Counted from the stretch's first letter, positions 54,718 to 62,965 are shown. The stretch: DNA of 64,000 bases from Pedobacter ginsengisoli (GCF_002736205.1 NZ_CP024091.1:3841555-3905554); one strand, 5' to 3'. Numbers and translations: made by a program. Notes: generated by a model not told the origin, from the sequence alone.

Positions 54718-56589
54718 ATGAAAACAAAAAACCTTATCCAAAAAATCATCAAAACAAGTCTCTTTGTGCTTTTACTATCCGCAGGGGCTACCTATTCCCA
54801 GGCTCAGCAGGCTGCCAGCAACGAAGCTAAGTACAACTTATCCAACGCCCATTCTCATAACGATTATGAAAATGACATCCCCTTTCAAAGGGCCTTTCAA
54901 AAAGGATTTGGCTCTATCGAGGCCGATATATTCCCGGTAAACAACGAATTGCTTGTTGCACATAGTAAAGAACACCTCGACCCAGCAATTACCCTATACG
55001 GCACCTACCTTAAACCGGCAATAGCAGCCTTGCAAAAAGATCCCAATCGCAAGCTTCATTTACTAATCGACATTAAAGAGAATTATCCCGTTGCTTTGGC
55101 CATCCTGGTTAAGCAGCTGGATCCTCATAAAGATATCCTTAAAACAAGCACACATGCCGGCCAACTAACCATTACTATAAGCGGGTCACGCCCAAAACCA
55201 AAGGACTATAAAAACTACCCCGATTATATCTATTTTGATGGCGAATGGCCGTTAGAACATACGCCAGAGGAATCAAAACATGTAGAACTAGTCAGTTTCC
55301 CTTTCACCGCCTACAGCAAATGGAATGGAAAAGGTAGATTAGAACATGCCGACTACACCAGGGTTAAAGGCCTTATTGATAGTGTACATGCAGAAGGGAA
55401 AAAGATCCGCTTTTGGGCTACGCCCGATACAAAAAGCAGCTGGCTGGCGCTAATGAACCTTCATGCCGACTTAATAGGAACCGACGCAGTCGAATCACTT
55501 GGCAACTTCATAAAAGACCTGTCTAAAAATATTTATATTAATAAAGAAATCCATGAAACTTACCAGCCAACCTATCAGTCCGATGGGAAAAACGGAAAAA
55601 TAAAAAACGTTATCCTCTTAATTGGCGATGGCATGGGGCTTACCCAAATATATTCGGCCTTTACCGCAAATCAGGGCCAGCTCAATCTGTTTAAAATACG
55701 TAACATTGGCATTTCCGTTACTAATGCAGCAGACACCTACATCACCGATTCAGCAGCCGGCGGAACAGCAATGGCCGGAGGAAAAAAGACAAACAACCGT
55801 GCAATTGGGGCCGATTCAACAGGCAAACCCCTAAAATCACTGGCAGTCTACGCGGCAGAAGAAGGCAAAAAAACAGCCGTTATTTCCGTTGGTGATCTTG
55901 CCGATGCTACCCCCGCAGCATTCTACGCACATCAGCCAGACCGTTCAATGGAACCGCAAATTGCGCAAGACATGCATACCTCAGGCATCAATATGCTCCT
56001 GGGCTCTGGTGCCTCCAACTTTAAGAAAAACCTAAACGGTACAACTGCAGTTCAGCTATTAGAAAAAAAAGGATATACCGTAACCTACAACTTCGAAGAT
56101 TTCAAAAAAAGCAATGCAGATAAACTGGTTGGCCTTGTTGCCGATAATGAAACCCGACCAAAAATTGAAGGCCGCGGCGAGTTCCTAACCGAGGCCTTCC
56201 AAAAAGCAACCGGGCAATTCGGCAAAGACCCAAAAGGCCTTTTCATGATGCTCGAAGGGGCACAAATTGATTACGGAGGCCACAGAAACAATGTATCTCA
56301 AGTAATCACAGAAAATCTTGACTTCGATAAGGTAATTGGAAAAGCCCTTGAATTTGCCGATAGCAATGGCGAAACACTTATCGTAATTACTGCCGATCAT
56401 GAAACAGGAGGTTTAACACTTCTCGATGGCGACATCCAATCAGGCTATGTACTTGGCGAATTTTCAACAAACGACCATACCGCTGTTCCGGTTCCTGTTT
56501 TCGCCTATGGCCCTCATTCAGACGATTTCAGGGGTGTATATTCTAACACCGAGATATTCAAAAGACTACTAAAGTATATTCAAAAATAA
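54718..56589 (+). CDS. Secreted fusion of a GDPD/PI-PLC-like phosphodiesterase and alkaline phosphatase
   Basis: About 623 residues with a signal peptide (LFVLLLSAGATYSQAQ, cut near residue 30). Residues 40-275 form a phosphodiesterase TIM barrel with NAHSHNDYEN, the metal-binding pair Glu68/Asp70 (GSIEADIF) and the second His82 (LLVAHSKEHLD). Residues 295-620 are an alkaline phosphatase with metal Asp304 (LIGDGMGLTQ), nucleophile Ser345 (ITDSAAGGTAMAGGKK) and the metal-binding ADHETGG. One protein could thus split a phosphodiester and then release phosphate. The start at 54718 gives the signal peptide; the open frame begins 13 codons earlier. It follows the susCD genes on the same strand. 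Confidence 0.88.
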   Translation: MKTKNLIQKIIKTSLFVLLLSAGATYSQAQQAASNEAKYNLSNAHSHNDYENDIPFQRAFQKGFGSIEADIFPVNNELLVAHSKEHLDPAITLYGTYLKPAIAALQKDPNRKLHLLIDIKENYPVALAILVKQLDPHKDILKTSTHAGQLTITISGSRPKPKDYKNYPDYIYFDGEWPLEHTPEESKHVELVSFPFTAYSKWNGKGRLEHADYTRVKGLIDSVHAEGKKIRFWATPDTKSSWLALMNLHADLIGTDAVESLGNFIKDLSKNIYINKEIHETYQPTYQSDGKNGKIKNVILLIGDGMGLTQIYSAFTANQGQLNLFKIRNIGISVTNAADTYITDSAAGGTAMAGGKKTNNRAIGADSTGKPLKSLAVYAAEEGKKTAVISVGDLADATPAAFYAHQPDRSMEPQIAQDMHTSGINMLLGSGASNFKKNLNGTTAVQLLEKKGYTVTYNFEDFKKSNADKLVGLVADNETRPKIEGRGEFLTEAFQKATGQFGKDPKGLFMMLEGAQIDYGGHRNNVSQVITENLDFDKVIGKALEFADSNGETLIVITADHETGGLTLLDGDIQSGYVLGEFSTNDHTAVPVPVFAYGPHSDDFRGVYSNTEIFKRLLKYIQK

Positions 56590-56596
56590 TTACTAC

Positions 56597-56626
56597 AAAG
56601 AGGCTGAAATTTTACACAGCCTCTTT
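56597..56626. terminator. Bidirectional terminator between convergent genes
   Basis: AAAGAGGCTG and CAGCCTCTTT form a perfect 10-bp stem. A run on one flank and T run on the other let it serve both the phosphatase gene (plus) and the GNAT gene (minus), whose stop codon it touches. Confidence 0.85.
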
Positions 56627-57303
56627 TATTTCTTAATCACGTAAGCAAACATCTCTCTTCTTACCTCAAACCCTAATTTCCTGTATAGCTTTACAGCACC
56701 ATGATTGTCTCTTTTTACATGTAAAAACGGAACCTCAGACTTATTCAATATCCTCCTGATCTGTTCACGCAGCAACTCAAAAGCATAACCCTTTCCAAGA
56801 TGATCAGGATGGGTACATACGGCACTAATCTCAGTATAAGGAGTTGGATTAAACCTATGCCCTGCCATTGCAATTAAATTACCATCGCTAATTATACCCG
56901 TATAATTTCCAAGCTCAATTGTTCTCGATTTAAATGGCCCCGGCTGGGTCAATTCCACAAGAGCAGTCATTTCATCAACATGTGATTCATCCAGATCCAC
57001 AAAATCTATATCAATACCTGCCGGAACTTCCTTAGCCTCATATACCATCTGAAACATATCAATCCGGGCAATAAGTTTCCACTGATCCAGTATGCTAACC
57101 TCCGATGTTGTAAAAACAACAAACAGGCTCTCCGCAGCGCTATTTTCGTAAAGCGTATCAAAATCAAGTTTCGAGTTATCCTTAAGGCCTGCAAACGCCG
57201 CAATTTCCTCCAAATAATACTTTACATGACCAGTTCCTACCGAAAAATTACTGTGGGCAGAATTTAAAGCATGGTAAATAGGATTATCTAAAATATGGTT
57301 CAT
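56626..57303 (-). CDS. GNAT-family N-acetyltransferase
   Basis: A 225-residue protein. The acetyl-CoA-binding signature appears in ISAVCTHPDHLGKGYAFELL (the Q/RxxGxG/A region) and the closing strand pair in FLHVKRDNHGAVKLYRKLGF. The N-terminal 110 residues resemble the FR47-type extension. It would transfer an acetyl group to a small amine or to a protein; the acceptor is unknown. It is divergent from the rhamnosidase gene across a short AT-rich gap. Confidence 0.88.
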   Translation of the reverse strand: MNHILDNPIYHALNSAHSNFSVGTGHVKYYLEEIAAFAGLKDNSKLDFDTLYENSAAESLFVVFTTSEVSILDQWKLIARIDMFQMVYEAKEVPAGIDIDFVDLDESHVDEMTALVELTQPGPFKSRTIELGNYTGIISDGNLIAMAGHRFNPTPYTEISAVCTHPDHLGKGYAFELLREQIRRILNKSEVPFLHVKRDNHGAVKLYRKLGFEVRREMFAYVIKK

Positions 57304-57346
57304 TTTGTAAATTAATTATTTATTATTGTTAAAACCAAGTATACCT

Positions 57347-59632
57347 ATGCGCATCCCAGGCAATCTTTTAATAGCCATACTTTTATTTTTTAGCTTAAAA
57401 ACAAACGCACAATCACTTAACCCGCCATCTGATCTGCGGGTCGATTTGCTTTTGAATGCCGATAAAGTATGGAAAAACGGATTGCCGGTAGGCCTGTCAC
57501 TTCAACAGGCAAAACAATCAGGCAGCACCTATCAAATGGCACGCATAGCCAACCAAAACCCATACTTTTCATGGGTAATAACAGATAATTCTTCCGGCAG
57601 TTTTCAAACCGCATACAGGCTGCTGGTTGCATCCTCAGTCGAAAACCTCAAAGCCAATAAAGGAGATCTTTGGGACTCAGGCAAAGTACTTAAAAACCAG
57701 CAAACCGGAATCAGTTACAAAGGGCGTAAGCTCAGGCCAAATACAGTTTACTACTGGAAAGTAAAAGTATGGAACCACAAACAAACCGAAAGTGATTTTT
57801 CAAAACGCACCGCTTTTCTTACCGACAGCACCTTAAAACCCTACCAAACTGCTCATCAACCCCTTATTAGATCTTTAGAAAACCCCGTTGTCAGCAAACA
57901 ATTAAACAACCTCAATACATTTTACGATTTCGGTAAAGATGCCTTTGCGCAAGTAAAAGTACGCGTCAGCTCAGCTGCCGATGGCGATACCTTAAAAGTT
58001 CATGTAGGCGAAGCAATAGATGCCGAAGGACAAGTCGAAAGAAAACCAAGAGGCACCATCCGCTATCGTTTATTAAAACTGCCGTTACAAAAAGGAGAAC
58101 ACAGTTACGATCTTAAATTCCCTGCCGATCAACGTAACACCGGGCCCAAGGCCATACTTATGCCCCATTATATAGGCGAGGTACTTCCTTTCAGGTATGT
58201 TGAACTTGAAAACAGCAACAACAAAATAATAGAGGTGCAACGCTACACCGTAAACTATCCTTTTAATGATCAGGCCTCATCATTTAAAAGCTCCGACACT
58301 TTGCTAAACCAGATCTGGGCGCTCTCTAAACATACCATTAAAGCCACATCCTTTACCGGATTTTATGTAGATGGCGACCGCGAACGGATTCCCTACGAAG
58401 CCGATGCATTAATTAATCAGCTATCGCACTATGCCTCTGATGCTGAATTTAACATGGCCAAAAGATCATTAGATTACCTGATTTATCATGCCACATGGCC
58501 AACCGAATGGTCGCTGCAAAACCTACAGATAGCGTGGAACGATTACCTCTACTCGGGCGACATCAGAGCTGTAAAATCACTTTACCCCCAATTAAAACCC
58601 AAGCTGTTACTTGCCCTTGCCAGGCCCGATGGCCTTATCAGTACCAGAACCGGCAAACAAGACAGCACCTTTACCAAATCCATTCATTTCTCTACTTTTA
58701 ATGGCGAAACCGTATTAAAGGATATTGTAGACTGGCCACAAAAAGGAGGCTTCGGATTGCCCGAGTCCTACCCAGGCGAAACCGATGGTTTTGTATTTAC
58801 AAATTATAATTCAGTAGTAAATGCCTTTCATTATCAAGCGTTAGTTTGCATGTCAGATCTGGCTCAGGCGTTAGGAGAAAAAAAAGACGCCGCACTTTAT
58901 AAACGGCAGGCCAACCAGGTAAAGCAAGCCTTTCAAAAAAGTTTTATAGATCCCGAAACCGGAACAGTAAAAGATGGAGAAACCACACCGCACAGCTCAT
59001 TACATGCCAACATGCTTGCCCTGGCCTTTAACCTGGTACCAGAAAACAACAAAGCCAGTGTAATAGCCCACATCCGTACACGGGGCATGGCCTGCAGCGT
59101 TTATGGTTCGCAGTTCCTGCTCGATGCATTATACAATGCCAATGAGGCAGAGTACGGACTACAGCTTTTAACCTCAACAGATAAGCGCAGCTGGTACAAT
59201 ATGCTCCGTACCGGTTCCACCATGACTACCGAAGCCTGGGATACAGATTACAAAAACAATCAAGACTGGAACCATGCCTGGGGAGCAGCACCTGCCAATG
59301 TTATTGTAAGGAAACTTATGGGTATCGAACCCTTATCACCAGCCTTTCAAACCATACAAATAAAACCACAGCCAGGCACACTTAACTCTGCCCGGATCCA
59401 ACTATCAACCCTGTACGGAAAAATAAATGTTGCCTTCAATAAAACCCCAGCTCAGTTCCAATTAAAAACCAGCATCCCACCCAATACAACAGCAGTAGTT
59501 TATTTACCAAAACAAACAGAAAAAGACCAACTCCTTCTAAACGGAAAATCACTAAAAGCAACCCCAGAAGGCAATTTTTGGGTAATCAAAAATGTTAAAT
59601 CAGGCCCACAAACCTGGCAGGTAAAGTATTAG
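57347..59632 (+). CDS. GH78 alpha-L-rhamnosidase-like enzyme, secreted
   Basis: About 761 residues with a signal peptide (LLIAILLFFSLKTNAQ). An N-terminal fibronectin/beta region (about 30-170; WVITDNSSGSFQTAYRLLVA, then LRPNTVYYWKVKVWN) is followed by a beta-sandwich and the (alpha/alpha)6 catalytic domain (about 330-660). The signature DGDRERIPYEADALINQLSH holds the probable general acid Glu, and EAWDTDYKNNQDWNHAWGA the second acidic site. A C-terminal beta domain follows. GH78 enzymes remove terminal rhamnose from plant glycans or flavonoids. The start at 57347 is chosen for the signal peptide; a TTG lies seven codons upstream. No SusCD pair adjoins it directly, so it may act alone. Confidence 0.88.
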   Translation: MRIPGNLLIAILLFFSLKTNAQSLNPPSDLRVDLLLNADKVWKNGLPVGLSLQQAKQSGSTYQMARIANQNPYFSWVITDNSSGSFQTAYRLLVASSVENLKANKGDLWDSGKVLKNQQTGISYKGRKLRPNTVYYWKVKVWNHKQTESDFSKRTAFLTDSTLKPYQTAHQPLIRSLENPVVSKQLNNLNTFYDFGKDAFAQVKVRVSSAADGDTLKVHVGEAIDAEGQVERKPRGTIRYRLLKLPLQKGEHSYDLKFPADQRNTGPKAILMPHYIGEVLPFRYVELENSNNKIIEVQRYTVNYPFNDQASSFKSSDTLLNQIWALSKHTIKATSFTGFYVDGDRERIPYEADALINQLSHYASDAEFNMAKRSLDYLIYHATWPTEWSLQNLQIAWNDYLYSGDIRAVKSLYPQLKPKLLLALARPDGLISTRTGKQDSTFTKSIHFSTFNGETVLKDIVDWPQKGGFGLPESYPGETDGFVFTNYNSVVNAFHYQALVCMSDLAQALGEKKDAALYKRQANQVKQAFQKSFIDPETGTVKDGETTPHSSLHANMLALAFNLVPENNKASVIAHIRTRGMACSVYGSQFLLDALYNANEAEYGLQLLTSTDKRSWYNMLRTGSTMTTEAWDTDYKNNQDWNHAWGAAPANVIVRKLMGIEPLSPAFQTIQIKPQPGTLNSARIQLSTLYGKINVAFNKTPAQFQLKTSIPPNTTAVVYLPKQTEKDQLLLNGKSLKATPEGNFWVIKNVKSGPQTWQVKY

Positions 59633-59840
59633 CAATTAAATTAAGCTATACAAATCGTTAAACGCTTCCTTCATTGAGAGGCGAGTGTAAATGGCATCCC
59701 TAAGCGTTCCATAATCCGACCCTACATTCAATTGCCTCTTTTTCCCTTAAACCGATATGAGCTAAATGTGGACTAATAAAAACATCTGCCCAAAGTGGTG
59801 AGCAGCTTATTCTCCGTATGGAGAACTAGGTTGAATATTT
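59633..59840 (-). pseudogene. Possible decayed gene remnant
   Basis: On the minus strand two overlapping frames look protein-like: one with WADVFISPHLAHIGLREKEAIE and another ending NVGSDYGTLRDAIYTRLS plus 12 more residues and a stop at 59636-59638. They join near 59738 if one or two bases are shifted. I cannot name the family. It may be the C-terminus of a lost gene or chance. Confidence 0.25.
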
Positions 59841-59857
59841 ATTTTGTTAACATTCAC

Positions 59858-59887
59858 TTTGAAATACAAAGCGCTTTATTATATTTG
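59858..59887 (+). promoter_or_regulatory. Promoter of the small membrane-protein gene
   Basis: TTTG (59858-59861), 18 bases, TATATTTG (59880-59887), a full match to the Bacteroidota consensus. Predicted leader about 25 bases before the ATG at 59918. Confidence 0.65.
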
Positions 59888-59917
59888 ATTATTATTTGAA
59901 AACATTACACTATACCC

Positions 59918-60274
59918 ATGGAAACGACCAAAACACGCATACGCTTTTCGATGACAAACTTCATTATCGTTTTCGTCATTTCGGCCTTTGCCTTTCAGTT
60001 TATCTCCAATTCACTTTTAGGATCAGAGGTCAGGCTTTTTCCAATAAACGGGGACTGGTTTCCCGGATCAGCATCATCAGTAGCATGGAAAAGCACTATA
60101 GCCACAATTATATACCCCATCAAACTGGTTTTAGTTGGCCCTTTATCACCCATATTTAATGACCCTGATCCCGCACCCCCAATTTTGCTCTTCACTTTCT
60201 CCTTATACTGGACTGCTATAGCATCAGTTCTGCATTTTATCATCAGTAAACTATTCGCCAGCAAAAAACATTAA
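59918..60274 (+). CDS. Small membrane protein of unknown function
   Basis: 118 residues with an N-terminal membrane segment (NFIIVFVISAFAFQFI), a middle loop with GPLSPIFNDPDPAPPILL and a second membrane segment (FTFSLYWTAIASVLHFIIS), ending in a basic tail. No family was recognised. It lies directly before the DoxX-like gene on the same strand and has the only good promoter in the pair, so the two may form an operon. Confidence 0.65.
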   Translation: METTKTRIRFSMTNFIIVFVISAFAFQFISNSLLGSEVRLFPINGDWFPGSASSVAWKSTIATIIYPIKLVLVGPLSPIFNDPDPAPPILLFTFSLYWTAIASVLHFIISKLFASKKH

Positions 60275-60412
60275 TTTACAGCACATGCCGTTATGAACAG
60301 ATTTGAAGAAATATACTATGAGGCAAAAGCCGACAACTAGTTTAAACGGTTCGCTGTTTTTTGCCGTATCGCCTTAGCAGCGAGCTTTCTTCCGGCCGGT
60401 TTTGTTAAAGTT

Positions 60413-61018
60413 ATGGGCGAACGATTCGCCGAAGGCCTCCCCTCCAATAACCCTTTAGGTCATTATTTCGACGCCTTACAGCTCACAGGATACTACTATA
60501 CTTTTATTGGCGTTGCTCAAATCATAACAGCAATATTATTGCTGATCCCGAGGAGTTCCCTTCTTGGCGCACTTATGTATTTTCCCATAATCATCAATAT
60601 TTGTGTGCTCACTTATGCTACCCGCTTTGAAGGTACCCGGATCGTCACCTTTATGGTATTGGCCTGCCTGTTCTTATTAATTTGGGATTATGACCGCTTA
60701 AAGCACATTTTACCTATTAAACAGCCCAAAGCAGAACCACCACCTTTGCTAAGAAAGCCCTTAGGCATACGCCTTCGCATCCTATTTTTTGGAGGCTCCA
60801 TTGCCCCCTTAGCCTTCATCATCGCCGGAACTTCCTATCTATTTGAAATCGGCCCCTGCAACTCCGAAGAGGCCTGCAGAAACCAATGTACCGGCAGCAA
60901 AAACCCAGAAGCCTGCCAAATCTTCTGCGACTGCATTTATACCAAAGGCCAACCCCTGGACAGTTGCCTGGCAGCTTTTGATAAAGCAAAAGATGTGCGG
61001 CAACGTGGTGGGAAGTAA
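60413..61018 (+). CDS. DoxX-like membrane protein with Cys-rich tail; natural start upstream is interrupted by an amber codon
   Basis: 201 residues from the first ATG after the stop. It has at least three membrane segments (YYYTFIGVAQIITAILLLIP; LLGALMYFPIIINICVLTYA; MVLACLFLLIW) and a fourth (IAPLAFIIAGTSYLF), then a tail with seven Cys (CNSEEACRNQC ... CQIFCDC). The central part resembles DoxX-type proteins. The same frame is open back to an ATG at 60293 except for one TAG at 60338-60340; the region between (RIALAASFLPAGFVKVMGER) reads as the missing first membrane helix. So the gene is probably 60293-61018 with one nonsense change, and the shorter product would lack that helix. Confidence 0.7.
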   Translation: MGERFAEGLPSNNPLGHYFDALQLTGYYYTFIGVAQIITAILLLIPRSSLLGALMYFPIIINICVLTYATRFEGTRIVTFMVLACLFLLIWDYDRLKHILPIKQPKAEPPPLLRKPLGIRLRILFFGGSIAPLAFIIAGTSYLFEIGPCNSEEACRNQCTGSKNPEACQIFCDCIYTKGQPLDSCLAAFDKAKDVRQRGGK

Positions 61019-61039
61019 AAGGCTATTCGCAGCAATTCC

Positions 61040-61600
61040 TCAGCAACGGTTATTTTTGCTAAAATCACGTTTAAAAAGCACCTTGTTATTTTTCTCAATA
61101 TAGTCGCCCGATAGAATCAAATATGGATGATTAGGCGAATACCCTGCGCTACGACTTTTTAAAATTATTTTGTCATTAACTTTCAAGCTTTTTAACTGCT
61201 CAAATTCCTTAGGAATAAATTGCATCATATATTCTTCGCCATTAATCTTAACTATAAGCCATTTTGGCCCTGATGACCTCGCGTTTTCGCGACGAAAAGT
61301 AACAGAAGTTACCACGGCCTCCATATTAGAAAAAGCCTCTATATTCTTCCTTATTTTATCATGACTGGCATGCACTTTTTTACCTTCAGGAGAAACCTCC
61401 CAAGCTTTGTACCTTAGACCGTCAGGAGAAGCCTCCCATTTTTTCCTGCCTTCCTCCATGCGGGCTTTCACCTCAGCAGTAGATAACGGCTTTTTGGGGC
61501 CTTCAGTTTCATTTTTTATTCCACCATTAGCAAATATTAGTCCGCTCACCACAACCAGTGGTAGGATCAGCGCATAGATAACATTTTTTTTATTTTTCAT
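61040..61600 (-). CDS. Exported or membrane-anchored protein of unknown function
   Basis: 186 residues with an N-terminal hydrophobic segment (VIYALILPLVVVSGLIFA) that is a signal peptide or anchor. A charged helical region follows, with two similar stretches (WEASPDGLRYKAWEVSPEGK). The C-terminal half is beta-rich (KWLIVKINGEEYMMQFIPKE; DKIILKSRSAGYSPNHPYLI) and may be a small OB- or SH3-like barrel. No family was recognised. It converges with the DoxX-like gene. Confidence 0.65.
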   Translation of the reverse strand: MKNKKNVIYALILPLVVVSGLIFANGGIKNETEGPKKPLSTAEVKARMEEGRKKWEASPDGLRYKAWEVSPEGKKVHASHDKIRKNIEAFSNMEAVVTSVTFRRENARSSGPKWLIVKINGEEYMMQFIPKEFEQLKSLKVNDKIILKSRSAGYSPNHPYLILSGDYIEKNNKVLFKRDFSKNNRC

Positions 61601-62140
61601 ATCCTTTCAAATTGATTGAACGAATCTACTATGATATTTTCCGGGTCGAGTGGTTTGGATTGTAAATAAAAATGTAAACTTTGTAAATATTTTAGTTACC
61701 AATAAAATACAAACTAAAATTGTACTTAAACTGAAAGCTAAATTGACAGAGGTCTAAAAGCGCTTTCTAAAAAGTGAATGAAGAATCCATCATGGTACTA
61801 TACTTTTGGGACAACAGGCAAGATCCGATATTATAAACGACAACGGTATAGGAGAAAAGATAAAATTAAACCGGATTAGGGGAAATTATAGGGGAAGCAA
61901 GAGTTATAAAGTAGACGATACCAAACGATGCCCGTAAACGAAAAAAAGTTGGTATCCAGCGGTATCGCCTTAAACCAACTTTTTACTTTTTATGTAGCCC
62001 ATAAGCTACAAATGTCGAACTCTTTTATAGATGATTTGCATGCAGCAGCCGGTTTAGAGGACTGTCCATAATAGGATAAGCATATTAGAAATCGGGTAAA
62101 TAAATTATACGATCTCATCCAGCTATGAACTAATAATGGG
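61601..62140. other. Gene-poor region with one small open frame and a long hairpin
   Basis: 540 bases without a confident gene. A plus-strand frame at 61928-62071 encodes 47 residues (MPVNEKKLVSSGIALNQLF, then a stretch ending LHAAAGLEDCP) and looks protein-like but is unplaced. Within it AAAAAGTTGGT (61943-61953) pairs with ACCAACTTTT (61974-61984). The area may be a remnant of a lost or inserted element. Confidence 0.4.
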
Positions 62141-62479
62141 TTATTTTTCAGAAACAATAGACTTAACAGCTTGTTCCAGATCAGGCAGCTTTGAAATTAT
62201 GATATCCCAGACAATATCATAATCAACGCCAAAATAATCGTGAATCAGCCGATTACGAGTATTCGACATCTTTCTCCACTCCACTTCCGGATGCTCCAAT
62301 TTAAAATCAGGATCCACTTTTGCACTTGCTTCGCCGATAATCTCAAGGCTTCGGATAATCGCTCTTGACAATACAGGGTCGTTTATCACGAAATCCTTTT
62401 CTTTTCCTTTAACTGCATTCAGTACAAAAGAAACCTCGTCAAGTATGTGATTAAGTAATTCGATGTTAGATAGCAACAT
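62141..62479 (-). CDS. hepT: HepT-type (HEPN) RNase toxin
   Basis: A 112-residue helical protein of the HEPN/DUF86 type. The active-site motif R-x4-H-x-Y is present as RNRLIHDYF (about residues 76-84). In characterised MntA/HepT pairs the HEPN protein is an RNase toxin, and the partner nucleotidyltransferase silences it by adding AMP groups to the Tyr of this motif. The gene overlaps the end of the partner gene by 14 bases, indicating tight coupling. Confidence 0.88.
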   Translation of the reverse strand: MLLSNIELLNHILDEVSFVLNAVKGKEKDFVINDPVLSRAIIRSLEIIGEASAKVDPDFKLEHPEVEWRKMSNTRNRLIHDYFGVDYDIVWDIIISKLPDLEQAVKSIVSEK

Positions 62480-62777
62480 GTTCAGCCTCTTTTAATATAT
62501 GTGGTCCTATATATTTGCTTAAAGATTGCGGTGTAACCACTTCTACCTTTCTACCCAGCAAATCTTCTAAAAAAAACGATAAGTCCATGAAATTATCATA
62601 ACTTTTCTGCTTCGGATCAAAATCTATTAAAAGATCAACATCACTATCAGCATTGTATTTACCTGTAATAAATGAACCAAAAACACTAAGACTAGAAACA
62701 CCATATGATCTCAATTTCTGGCCATTAGCCTTGAGCAATGAAATTAATGTCCGCTTATTTTGTACTGCAGTGTGCAT
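62466..62777 (-). CDS. mntA: MntA-type (MNT) nucleotidyltransferase antitoxin
   Basis: About 103 residues with the nucleotidyltransferase signature GS-x10-D-x-D (GSFITGKYNADSDVDLLIDF), matching the MNT motif. It would AMPylate and neutralise the HepT toxin encoded next to it. The ATG at 62777 is chosen over one 32 codons upstream because a consensus promoter ends just before it and because the longer frame would extend into the tRNA terminator. The operon lies directly downstream of a tRNA array, a common place for inserted accessory genes. Confidence 0.88.
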   Translation of the reverse strand: MHTAVQNKRTLISLLKANGQKLRSYGVSSLSVFGSFITGKYNADSDVDLLIDFDPKQKSYDNFMDLSFFLEDLLGRKVEVVTPQSLSKYIGPHILKEAEHVAI

Positions 62778-62781
62778 ATCA

Positions 62782-62812
62782 CAAAGATACCCAATGAAAG
62801 CATATATAGCAA
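62782..62812 (-). promoter_or_regulatory. Promoter of mntA-hepT, leaderless
   Basis: Minus strand: TTG (62810-62812), 20 bases, TATCTTTG (62782-62789). The ATG at 62777 is five bases after the -7 element, so transcription begins at about the start codon. Confidence 0.7.
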
Positions 62813-62854
62813 GCGCTATATAATAACAGTTTGGGCCACAGATTTTTATTGGCA

Positions 62855-62889
62855 TAAAAAAAGGAAACAACACATTGTGGTTGTTTCCT
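62855..62889 (-). terminator. Terminator of the first tRNA unit
   Basis: GGAAACAAC and GTTGTTTCC form a perfect 9-bp stem; on the minus strand seven T follow. It lies just past tRNA-Glu (62894). Confidence 0.88.
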
Positions 62890-62893
62890 TAAG

Positions 62894-62965
62894 TAGCCCG
62901 TAGGGGAATCGAACCCCTGTTTCCAGAATGAAAATCTGGCGTCCTCACCCCTAGACGAACGGGCC
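62894..62965 (-). tRNA. tRNA-Glu (anticodon TTC)
   Basis: A 72-base cloverleaf with a seven-base acceptor stem (GGCCCGT with ACGGGCT, one G-T pair at the end), anticodon arm CCAGA-TTTTCAT-TCTGG, T arm GGGGTTCGATTCCCC and discriminator A. CCA is not encoded. Identical to the copy at 63173-63244. Confidence 0.95.

Noticed and set aside
62778..62873. Longer MntA frame starting at 62873
   Set aside because: The extension covers the promoter and part of the tRNA terminator and is not like the family.
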